Assembly: GCA_029932445.1 (NCBI GenBank) | Contig: JAOZQB010000018.1 | Location: 1-22,359, forward strand | Origin: Bacteroidales bacterium | GTDB lineage: Bacteria > Bacteroidota > Bacteroidia > Bacteroidales > JAADGE01 | DNA length: 22,359 nucleotides | Reading direction: 5' to 3' | Shown here: positions 15,475 through 22,359 of the stretch, piece by piece | Position numbering within the stretch: the first letter of the stretch is position 1 | How the letters are laid out: every line of letters starts with the position of its first letter | Made by a program: the position numbers and the translations under genes | The notes under the pieces: generated by a model | What the model saw: the letters and a program-made list of their open reading frames with translations, nothing else | Databases searched by the model: none | Told to the model about the DNA's origin: nothing

Positions 15475-18003
15475 TTATTCATTATCAGTAGTATTTGTAT
15501 CTTCTGTGTTTATATTATCTTCTGCCGTATTTGAATTTTCTTCGGTTGCTTCTTCAATATCGTCATTTCTGTCAACTTTTGCAACGGAAGCAATACTGTC
15601 TCCGTCTTTTAATTTTATCAGACGAACACCTTGTGTAGCTCTTCCGGCTACTCTCACGGTATCAACATTTAAACGTATGGTTAAACCGGATTTATTGATA
15701 ATCATTAAATCATCTCCGTCTTTTACATTTTTTATTGCAATAAGCTTACCGGTTTTTTCCGTTATGTTAATTGTTTTAACACCTTTCCCTCCTCTTTTGG
15801 TTATTCTGTAATCTTCCAAAAGCGATCTTTTTCCGTAACCGTTTTCCGAAACAACGAGAACATGCTCTTCATTATTGTTTTCAACACAAATCATTCCGAT
15901 TACTTCATCGTTCTCATTTAAGCGAATTCCTCTGACTCCGGCTGCTGTTCTTCCCATATTTCTGACATCGGTTTCTTTAAAACGAATGGCTTTACCTTTA
16001 CGAGCAGCCAGCATAATATCATTATTCCCGTTTGTCAATTTAGCCGAAAGTAAACGGTCGCCTTCATTAATAGTAATGGCATTAATCCCGTTTTGACGCG
16101 GTCTTGAGAATGCTTCCAGAGATGTTTTCTTAATTTTTCCTTTTTTGGTAGCAAAAATAATGTTGTTTTGATTTAAAAATTCGTTATCGTCTAAAGTCGT
16201 AACTTTCATATATGCCGTCACTTTATCATCCTGTTCAATATTAATCATGTTCTGAATGGCACGTCCTTTAGAAACTTTACTTCCTTCAGGAATATCATAC
16301 ACTTTCATCCAAAAACATCTTCCTTTTTCGGTAAAGAAAAGCAGCCAATTGTGCATGGTTGCAACATACATGTGGCGTAAGAAATCTTCATCGCGAGTTG
16401 TACTTCCTTTTGATCCTTTTCCGCCTCTGTGTTGTGTTTTAAATTCAGTTAAATCCGTTCTTTTTATATAACCTAAATTAGAAATCGTAATTAACACTTC
16501 ATCATCGGCATAAAAATCTTCCGGATTAAATTCTGCAGAAGAATAAACAATTTCCGTTTTACGTTCGTCTCCGAATTTCTCTTTCATTTCAAGAAGCTCA
16601 TCTTTAATAATTTGCATTCTTAAGTCTTCTTTTTCGATAATTTCTTTAAGATGAGCAATTGTTTTAATAAGGTCGTCATATTCGGAACGTAATTTATCTT
16701 GTTCCAAACCGGTTAATTGACGCAATCGCATATCGACAATTGCTCCGGACTGTATTTCACTTAAATTAAAACGTTCCTGCAAATTTTCTTTTGCTTCATT
16801 AGGGCTTTTAGATGCTCTGATGATTTTAATGACTTCATCAATATTATCGGAAGCAATAATCAGTCCTTCTAATATATGAGCACGCTCTTCTGCTTTTCTT
16901 AATTCAAATTGTGTTCGACGAAGTACAACATCATGTCTGTGCTCCACATAATTTGAGATAAGTCCCGTTAAATTCAACATTTGCGGACGACCGTGCACAA
17001 GTGCAATATTATTTACACTGAAAGATGTTTGCATTGCCGTGTATTTGTATAATTTATTTAATACGACATTGGCAATAGCATCTCTTTTAAGCGTAAATAC
17101 AATACGCATTCCGTTACGATCGGATTCATCATTGGCATAAGAAATTCCGTCAATTTTTTTATTGTTCACCAAATCGGCTACTTTAGCAATTAAAGATGCC
17201 TTATTAACTTGGTAAGGAATTTCGGTAACAATTATTTGTTCTCTTCCGGAAGATTTTGTTTCTACATGAGATTTTGCTCTCATCACAATTCGTCCTCTTC
17301 CGGTTTTAAAAGCATCAATTACGCCTTGATAGCCGTATATCGTTCCGCCGGTAGGAAAATCAGGAGCTTTAATTATTTTGATTAAATCATCAATTTCAAT
17401 ATCCTTATTATCAATGTATGCAATAATTGCATCAATGGTATCCGATAAATTATGCGGAGCCATATTTGTTGCCATACCGACGGCAATTCCGGATGCACCG
17501 TTAACCAATAAATTCGGAATTCGTGTCGGTAAAACCGTTGGTTCTTCAATGGTATCATCAAAATTCAGTCGAAAATCAACTGTTTCTTTGTCGATATCTT
17601 CCAACATGGCTTCGGCAATTTTTTTTAATCGAGCTTCCGTATAACGCATGGCAGCAGGGCTGTCACCGTCAATAGAACCGAAGTTGCCTTGTCCGTCAAC
17701 CAAAGTATAGCGCATGGACCATTCTTGTGCCAAGCGAACCATTGTAAAATACACGGAACTGTCGCCGTGCGGATGGTATTTACCGAGTACTTCTCCTACT
17801 ATTCTGGCTGATTTCTTGTGTGATTTGTTTGAAAATAAACCCAATTCCTTCATACCGAATAACACACGTCTGTGAACCGGTTTTAAACCGTCACGAACGT
17901 CCGGCAATGCACGAGATACGATAACCGACATTGAATAGTCAATGTATGCCGATTTCATTTCCTTCTCAATATTAACCGGAATTATTTTTGCTAATTCTTC
18001 CAT
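15475..18003 (-). CDS. gyrA: DNA gyrase subunit A
   Basis: 842 aa. This is the breakage-reunion subunit of the A2B2 gyrase that introduces negative supercoils in DNA. The N-terminal winged-helix and tower domains are complete (DYSMSVIVSRALPDVRDGLKP at 22-42), with catalytic Tyr121 in AAMRYTEARL. The C-terminal beta-pinwheel bears the GyrA box as QHRGGKG (524-530) and a second blade TKRGGKG, which argues for gyrase rather than ParC. The tail after about residue 810 is acidic (Asp/Glu/Asn/Thr-rich). In the quinolone region the sequence is GDSSVYF: Ser82 is kept (E. coli Ser83) but the E. coli Asp87 position is Phe86. gyrB is not in the window. No consensus -7 box is obvious in the 160-nt upstream gap. 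Confidence 0.98.
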   Translation of the reverse strand: MEELAKIIPVNIEKEMKSAYIDYSMSVIVSRALPDVRDGLKPVHRRVLFGMKELGLFSNKSHKKSARIVGEVLGKYHPHGDSSVYFTMVRLAQEWSMRYTLVDGQGNFGSIDGDSPAAMRYTEARLKKIAEAMLEDIDKETVDFRLNFDDTIEEPTVLPTRIPNLLVNGASGIAVGMATNMAPHNLSDTIDAIIAYIDNKDIEIDDLIKIIKAPDFPTGGTIYGYQGVIDAFKTGRGRIVMRAKSHVETKSSGREQIIVTEIPYQVNKASLIAKVADLVNNKKIDGISYANDESDRNGMRIVFTLKRDAIANVVLNKLYKYTAMQTSFSVNNIALVHGRPQMLNLTGLISNYVEHRHDVVLRRTQFELRKAEERAHILEGLIIASDNIDEVIKIIRASKSPNEAKENLQERFNLSEIQSGAIVDMRLRQLTGLEQDKLRSEYDDLIKTIAHLKEIIEKEDLRMQIIKDELLEMKEKFGDERKTEIVYSSAEFNPEDFYADDEVLITISNLGYIKRTDLTEFKTQHRGGKGSKGSTTRDEDFLRHMYVATMHNWLLFFTEKGRCFWMKVYDIPEGSKVSKGRAIQNMINIEQDDKVTAYMKVTTLDDNEFLNQNNIIFATKKGKIKKTSLEAFSRPRQNGINAITINEGDRLLSAKLTNGNNDIMLAARKGKAIRFKETDVRNMGRTAAGVRGIRLNENDEVIGMICVENNNEEHVLVVSENGYGKRSLLEDYRITKRGGKGVKTINITEKTGKLIAIKNVKDGDDLMIINKSGLTIRLNVDTVRVAGRATQGVRLIKLKDGDSIASVAKVDRNDDIEEATEENSNTAEDNINTEDTNTTDNE

Positions 18004-18102
18004 ACCTTACTTAAATCTTTAATAATCAATTCTTTTCGTAATATTTCTTTTTTCCAAAGAATTTGCTAAAATAGTTATATTTTATGATAAAAAAGAATAA
18101 AA

Positions 18103-18135
18103 ATTAACAAAAATTATTAACTGAAAATTGTTAAT
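18103..18135 (-). terminator. possible weak terminator after the AddA-like gene
   Basis: ATTAACAA (18103-18110) pairs with TTGTTAAT (18128-18135) across a 17-nt loop, and in the minus direction it is followed by a T-rich tract reading TTTTATTCTTTTTT. The stem is AT-rich with a long loop, so the call is tentative. The rest of the 18004-18163 gap shows nothing further. Confidence 0.3.
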
Positions 18136-18163
18136 AAAAATTGATGTTTTTGTACATTTATAT

Positions 18164-21100
18164 TCATTCGATGACTTTTTGCTGAGACCCTTCTGTAACT
18201 TCGATAATTTTCTTATTTTCAGGATAATATAAAAAAGATTGTACGGGCAGTTTATATAAATCTTCAAGAAGATGCCGGTATTCGTCCAATTGATCTTTGT
18301 ATTTTTTATGATGTTTACCGAATTTAAAATCAATGACAATCAGTTTTTCTTCAGAAAATAAAACCCTGTCGGGAATTCTGACAGTTCCTTTCTCCGTTAA
18401 AAGAGCATCCTCGTTAAGGACTTCATAACTGCCGTCAAACCAGTGTTTTACATTTATATCCGTAATAATATTGCTAATGCTTTCTTTTAATTCTCTCGCT
18501 TCATCTAAAGTCAACAATCCTTCATAATGCTGCATCATTACTGACTTTTCAACATCTTCTGCGGTATTGATATTTTGAAAAATAAGATGCATTAATTTAC
18601 CGTGATTTACTTTTTCTTCAATTTCGGGAATACTTTCAATTAAAAAATCTTCGGAACTGAATTTTAGTTTTAACTTATTTTGCCACCGATTATTAGGATA
18701 CAAATCTTTATTGAAATCTGTATTTTGAGAATCCGTTATAATCGTTTTTTTTTCTGTTTTATGATTCACCGAATAATTAAATATTTGTGTTTCTTTATCG
18801 TAAAAATCAGACAAATTTAAAGTCCTCTCCTGCTCCCCTACTCTTGTTGTAACAGATTGATTAATAATCTGATATAATGCATCACTTGTGTTTTTAACTG
18901 AATTATCGTTTTTCTTTTTCGGATTTGATTTTTTGACAGACGAAAAAGTGATTAATTCATTCTCGGCACGTGTAAATGCCACATACAGAAGATTTACGGC
19001 ATCGGTATAACTGTACAGCATTTCATCAAAATAATCTTTTCGAAAAATTGTTTGAGTCAACTTACCGGAATATTTTACGGGTAAAAACGGAAAACGATTA
19101 AACGGCGGTTTATCTGCTTTTGCCCATAAAATCGGTGCTTTGTATGCATTATGATTGAAATCAAAATTTGTATAAGGCATCATAACCGTATCAAAAGAAA
19201 GTCCTTTAGATTTGTGGATCGTCATTATCGTAAGGGCATTTATTTTATCTGAAATTTGAACCGACGTATTTTTCCCTTTTTCTTCCCACCAATCAATAAA
19301 TTCAGATAAATCAGAATATTTTTTGCGCGTAAATTCGGCCAAACTGTCCTGAAATGTCTTAATATAAGCAAATTCTCTTGTTTTATCCGTTAAATTAAAA
19401 ATTGAAATAAGTTCTTCGCTTAATTCAAAAAGTTCTTTTTGTGAAAAGATTTCAAAGTCATTGAAAAACCGCAGCGGCAGTAATTGCTTGTAACTTTCAT
19501 CATGCAATGATAAAAATACCTTGTTTACATCCGTCACATTACGGTTTAACTTTTGATACTCAAAAACTAATTGAGCTAAATTTATTGTATCTTTCGGATT
19601 ATCAATGTATTTCATTGATGCTGTGAGCACTCGAACCGCTGAAGAATTTTCAATATATAGTGATTCGCCGGATATAATCTTATATTTTGCCCTGTCGGAT
19701 GTTTCATTTTGATAACGTGTTAAAAGTTCCGTTATTTCCTTTGCTTGTTTATTTGTTCTGACTAAAATACCGATATCTTTTGCATTTTTTGTCTTGTTTT
19801 TAATCATTTCATCGATAATCTGCGGGAATTTCTTTTCAAGTTGCTCTTTATAGTCGTCTTTTTCAAGAAAATACATTTTTACGCTTCCGCCTTTTTTATC
19901 CGTATCCTCCGGAACTTTTTGTTTTTGATCGGAATAGGCATCAATCAGCATACGGTCGTAATTTTGATCTTTAAGAGCTTCTTTTACAATCGTATTATTA
20001 ATTTCTTTAAGTTTTTCATTGTATTGATTTTGAAGTATTTGAGGGATGATTTCAAATATTGTATTATTAAAAGTAATGATATTTTCAAGACTTCGCCAAT
20101 TGGTATCCAGTGTTTTATCTTCGATAAAATTTGTTCCGATATCATTTTTAACACCCGAGAGTAATAATTTCCAATCACCGCTTCTCCAACGATATATAGA
20201 TTGCTTAATGTCGCCTACGATTAAATTTTTAAATCCCATGCTTAATGAATTAATAATAAGAGGTTTAAAATTTTCCCATTGGAAACCCGAAGTATCTTGA
20301 AATTCATCAATAAAGATGTGTTTAAAACGATTTCCGATTTTTTCGTATATAAAAGGGGCATCGTTATTTCCGATAATTTCTTTCAGCAATAATGTGGTAT
20401 CGCTGATGAGCAAAACGTTATTTTCATTGCGATAATCCGGTAAAAACCCGGCTAAATCATTGATAATACCGAATGAATGAAAATTTGCGATGATTTGTTG
20501 TGCCGTATAATAATCCTCATGATTTGATTCAAAAAGCTGAAAATAATCTTCAAGAATTGCGGATAATTTGTCATATACCGATGTAATATCTGAAATCACC
20601 TCTTTTGTCGCTGATTTTGCATACCAATTTTCAATACCTTCGCGAGCACTTAGGATTGTAGCCGTGAAATCATCATATTTTTTTTCTGTTGCAATTTTTT
20701 TCAGAAAATGATTTGAAATGGTTTTAAATTTTGCTCCGAGTGACGTATAATCAATTCCTGAATCTTCTGATACTTTTTTATATTGCTCAGCAAAAACGGA
20801 CATTTGCGTTTCAAATGTTTTTTTAATTTTATTTAATTCTGTTAAAAAATCAGATAATTCATCTTTGTTAAATTTATGAATGTCAGAAGTATATAGTTCT
20901 TGAAAGCGTTCTTTAAACAGTTCTTTTGCTAATTGTTTAATATCTTTTTTAAAATCCCAGCTTTTATTGTCTTCGGTCTTTGAGTTTGCAAATTGAATCA
21001 ACCATTTTTGCAATTCTTTATTTTCCGAAATCGATGCATAAAGCATTTCTGTTAGTTCATCAATTACTTTATTAGTGTCTAATTCAACATCATAAGATGA

Positions 21101-21481
21101 ATTAAGATTCATTTCAAACGCAAATGCCCGAATAATTTGTTGCACGAAGCTGTCGATGGTATTCACATGAAAAGCCGAATAATTATGTAAGATTTGATTT
21201 TGAACAGATTTTGCTCTTTTTTGAACAGAAATTTCATCCTTCAGTTTGCTTTCTTTTATTATCTCAGAATAATAATCAGCATTTTTGCCTTTTATAATAA
21301 GTTCGTTTAATTTCTCGAGAATACGTGTTTTCATTTCTTCAGCTGCCTTATTCGTAAAGGTTACAGCAAGAATCCTACTGAAATTATCGGGATTCTTAAA
21401 AGCAGTTTTAAGATAGCTTAAAGTCAGTAAATATGTTTTACCGGAACCTGCAGATGCTTTATAAATTTGTAATTTGTTCAC
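18164..21481 (-). CDS. AddA/RecB-like helicase-nuclease
   Basis: 1105 aa. This is a UvrD-type superfamily 1A helicase fused to a C-terminal PD-(D/E)XK nuclease. Motif I is ASAGSGKT (9-16, Lys15); motif II DEFQDT (392-397); motif V is the TIMTIHKSKGLSFDTV segment; motif VI LLYVAFTRAENEL. The nuclease signature appears near the end: RIPDRVLF, then VIDFKFG with Asp1051 and Lys1053, then YKDQLDEY. Such proteins unwind and resect double-strand breaks to load RecA, and degrade linear foreign DNA. Bacteroidota generally use AddAB, with addB beside addA. Here the neighbours are gyrA (downstream, same strand, 160 nt) and a divergent transporter, so the expected partner is missing from both sides. The start gives the normal very short lead into motif I. 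Confidence 0.9.
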   Translation of the reverse strand: MNKLQIYKASAGSGKTYLLTLSYLKTAFKNPDNFSRILAVTFTNKAAEEMKTRILEKLNELIIKGKNADYYSEIIKESKLKDEISVQKRAKSVQNQILHNYSAFHVNTIDSFVQQIIRAFAFEMNLNSSYDVELDTNKVIDELTEMLYASISENKELQKWLIQFANSKTEDNKSWDFKKDIKQLAKELFKERFQELYTSDIHKFNKDELSDFLTELNKIKKTFETQMSVFAEQYKKVSEDSGIDYTSLGAKFKTISNHFLKKIATEKKYDDFTATILSAREGIENWYAKSATKEVISDITSVYDKLSAILEDYFQLFESNHEDYYTAQQIIANFHSFGIINDLAGFLPDYRNENNVLLISDTTLLLKEIIGNNDAPFIYEKIGNRFKHIFIDEFQDTSGFQWENFKPLIINSLSMGFKNLIVGDIKQSIYRWRSGDWKLLLSGVKNDIGTNFIEDKTLDTNWRSLENIITFNNTIFEIIPQILQNQYNEKLKEINNTIVKEALKDQNYDRMLIDAYSDQKQKVPEDTDKKGGSVKMYFLEKDDYKEQLEKKFPQIIDEMIKNKTKNAKDIGILVRTNKQAKEITELLTRYQNETSDRAKYKIISGESLYIENSSAVRVLTASMKYIDNPKDTINLAQLVFEYQKLNRNVTDVNKVFLSLHDESYKQLLPLRFFNDFEIFSQKELFELSEELISIFNLTDKTREFAYIKTFQDSLAEFTRKKYSDLSEFIDWWEEKGKNTSVQISDKINALTIMTIHKSKGLSFDTVMMPYTNFDFNHNAYKAPILWAKADKPPFNRFPFLPVKYSGKLTQTIFRKDYFDEMLYSYTDAVNLLYVAFTRAENELITFSSVKKSNPKKKNDNSVKNTSDALYQIINQSVTTRVGEQERTLNLSDFYDKETQIFNYSVNHKTEKKTIITDSQNTDFNKDLYPNNRWQNKLKLKFSSEDFLIESIPEIEEKVNHGKLMHLIFQNINTAEDVEKSVMMQHYEGLLTLDEARELKESISNIITDINVKHWFDGSYEVLNEDALLTEKGTVRIPDRVLFSEEKLIVIDFKFGKHHKKYKDQLDEYRHLLEDLYKLPVQSFLYYPENKKIIEVTEGSQQKVIE

Positions 21482-21513
21482 GTATGATTATTTTTGTTAT
21501 GATTTTTGTATTC

Positions 21514-21539
21514 CAAAAGTATAATTTTTTTTGATGCAA
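21514..21539 (-). promoter_or_regulatory. possible promoter for the AddA-like gene
   Basis: The minus strand reads TACTTTTG at 21521-21514, a full match to TAnnTTTG, with TTG at 21539-21537. The spacer is 15 nt, a little under the usual 17-23. The -7 box is 33 nt before the start codon, and the upstream part lies inside the first codons of the divergent gene. Confidence 0.4.
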
Positions 21540-22340
21540 GTTGATATAATTCGAAATATTGATGTTTGGTCGCCCGAAATAATTATCCTGCTCCTCGTAA
21601 GCGGATTTTTAATCGGTGTAATAAATACCCTTGCCGGAAGCGGTACGGCAATCGGTTATGCAGTATTTATGAGTTTGGGTTTGCCGCCTGCCTGGGCAAA
21701 CGGAACAGTTCGTATCGGTGTAATTCCTCAAACATTTGCTGCTGCGTTAAATTACTACAAACATAAATTGTTGGATTTAAGAAGTGCTGCTTATATTGCA
21801 GTTCCCATTACAATCGGTTCTGTACTCGGTGCTCAAATTGCCGTCAGTATTAATCAGGAAATTTTTAAAACAGTAATCGGTATTGCCATGCTGATTATTT
21901 TATTCTTTATTATTTTCAAACCCGAAAAATTTCTGAAAGGCAAAACTTCAAAAACTCCCGGAAAACATCGTTTTTGGCATATTATTTTATATTTTTTAAT
22001 CGGAATTTACGGCGGTTTCATTCATGTAGGTGTCGGTATTTTTTTACTTATTGCACTGGTAGCCGTTTCGGGATATGACCTTGTAAAAGCAAACAGTTTA
22101 AAAGTCTTTGTTGTTTTTATATATACGCCGTTTGCATTGGCGGTTTTTATGATAAACGGTGATATTCATTATGCGATGGGATTAATAGCTGCTGTCGGAA
22201 ATACCTTGGGCGGTATCACGGCATCTAAATTTGCGATTAAACACGGTGCGGAACCTTTGAGATGGTTTCTAATGATTGTAATTATTGGTTTTACCGGCTA
22301 TCTTTTCGGTGTGTTTCAATATATTTTCAATTTATTTTAA
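21534..22340 (+). CDS. TauE/SafE-family membrane transporter
   Basis: 268 aa from the ATG at 21534; an in-frame TTG just before it (21531) is a less likely start. About seven or eight membrane segments form two related halves, each opening with a glycine-rich helix: VSGFLIGVINTLAGSGTAIG (residues about 21-40) and LIGIYGGFIHVGVGIFLL. This doubled pattern is the mark of the TauE/SafE (sulfite exporter, DUF81) family, which moves small organic or sulfur-containing anions across the inner membrane. The substrate cannot be told from sequence, and no sulfur-metabolism gene is nearby. It is divergent from the AddA-like gene across 52 nt. After the stop only 19 bases remain. Confidence 0.88.
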   Translation: MQVDIIRNIDVWSPEIIILLLVSGFLIGVINTLAGSGTAIGYAVFMSLGLPPAWANGTVRIGVIPQTFAAALNYYKHKLLDLRSAAYIAVPITIGSVLGAQIAVSINQEIFKTVIGIAMLIILFFIIFKPEKFLKGKTSKTPGKHRFWHIILYFLIGIYGGFIHVGVGIFLLIALVAVSGYDLVKANSLKVFVVFIYTPFALAVFMINGDIHYAMGLIAAVGNTLGGITASKFAIKHGAEPLRWFLMIVIIGFTGYLFGVFQYIFNLF

Positions 22341-22359
22341 AAAATAATCCAAATTATGA

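Noticed and set aside
15435..15482. Upstream ATG at 15482 for the TPR gene
   Set aside because: It would put 16 basic residues before a clear signal peptide and overlap the gyrA stop; the ATG at 15434 fits better.
15506..17644. Plus-strand ORFs opposite gyrA (71-101 aa)
   Set aside because: Antisense to an intact gyrA, Ser/Phe/Ile-rich composition as expected from reverse reading, and no independent signals.
18082..18339. An 85-aa minus-strand ORF at the end of the AddA-like gene
   Set aside because: It overlaps the nuclease-domain coding sequence in another frame and is Ile/Asn/Lys-rich as expected from AT-rich sequence.
21531..21533. TTG start codon for the TauE/SafE gene
   Set aside because: An ATG follows immediately in frame, so the rarer TTG is not needed.
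1..22359. CRISPR array, tRNA/rRNA, insertion sequence, prophage or toxin-antitoxin genes
   Set aside because: I looked for regular spaced repeats, cloverleaf-like sequences, transposase motifs and terminal inverted repeats and saw none; the only repeats are the short AT-rich ones listed.

Overview
The window reads as chromosomal DNA from a member of the Bacteroidota. It is AT-rich, has tight gene spacing and almost no Shine-Dalgarno motifs. It carries several -7 boxes of the Bacteroidota form TAnnTTTG. It encodes lineage-typical proteins: a DUF5686 outer-membrane protein with a carboxypeptidase-like regulatory domain, an S8 protease with the 'LSERALARR' pro-region, and an AddA-like helicase-nuclease. 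I see no rRNA, tRNA, CRISPR array, insertion sequence, integrase or phage gene. No gene-free stretch exceeds 300 bases; the largest gap is 1105-1326.

Layout. 1-8208, all minus strand. Reading in the direction of transcription: a PAP2 phosphatase, an AhpD-like carboxymuconolactone decarboxylase protein, the citrate lyase alpha subunit (citF), a glutamate-racemase-like lipoprotein, the DUF5686 outer-membrane protein, a small membrane protein with a signal peptide, and a LOG-family protein that runs off the left edge. The first four are spaced 2, 27 and 25 nt apart and look like one transcription unit. The small membrane protein has its own good promoter. 8296-9171 (+) is a patatin-like phospholipase, divergent from the PAP2 gene. 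9199-10584 (-) is a secreted subtilisin-like protease. 10686-13826 (+) holds an endonuclease/exonuclease/phosphatase lipoprotein and uvrB, ending at a bidirectional terminator. 13932-18003 (-) is gyrA followed by a secreted TPR protein. 18164-21481 (-) is an AddA/RecB-like helicase-nuclease. 21534-22340 (+) is a TauE/SafE-type membrane transporter.

Functions. Most genes are housekeeping or cell-envelope genes: DNA repair and topology (uvrB, gyrA, AddA-like) and envelope or secreted proteins (DUF5686, S8 protease, TPR, lipoproteins, patatin, PAP2). I see no obvious new multi-gene defence or mobile system. The most unusual points are: (1) a glutamate-racemase fold with both catalytic cysteines carried on a lipoprotein, thus apparently outside the cytoplasm, directly downstream of a citF that has no citD/citE neighbour; (2) a 33-bp duplicate of the first 11 codons of the LOG gene, differing only at synonymous positions, whose ATG overlaps the stop of the upstream gene; (3) two families of short AT-rich repeats placed respectively just before start codons and just after stop codons; (4) an AddA-like gene with no AddB partner on either side.
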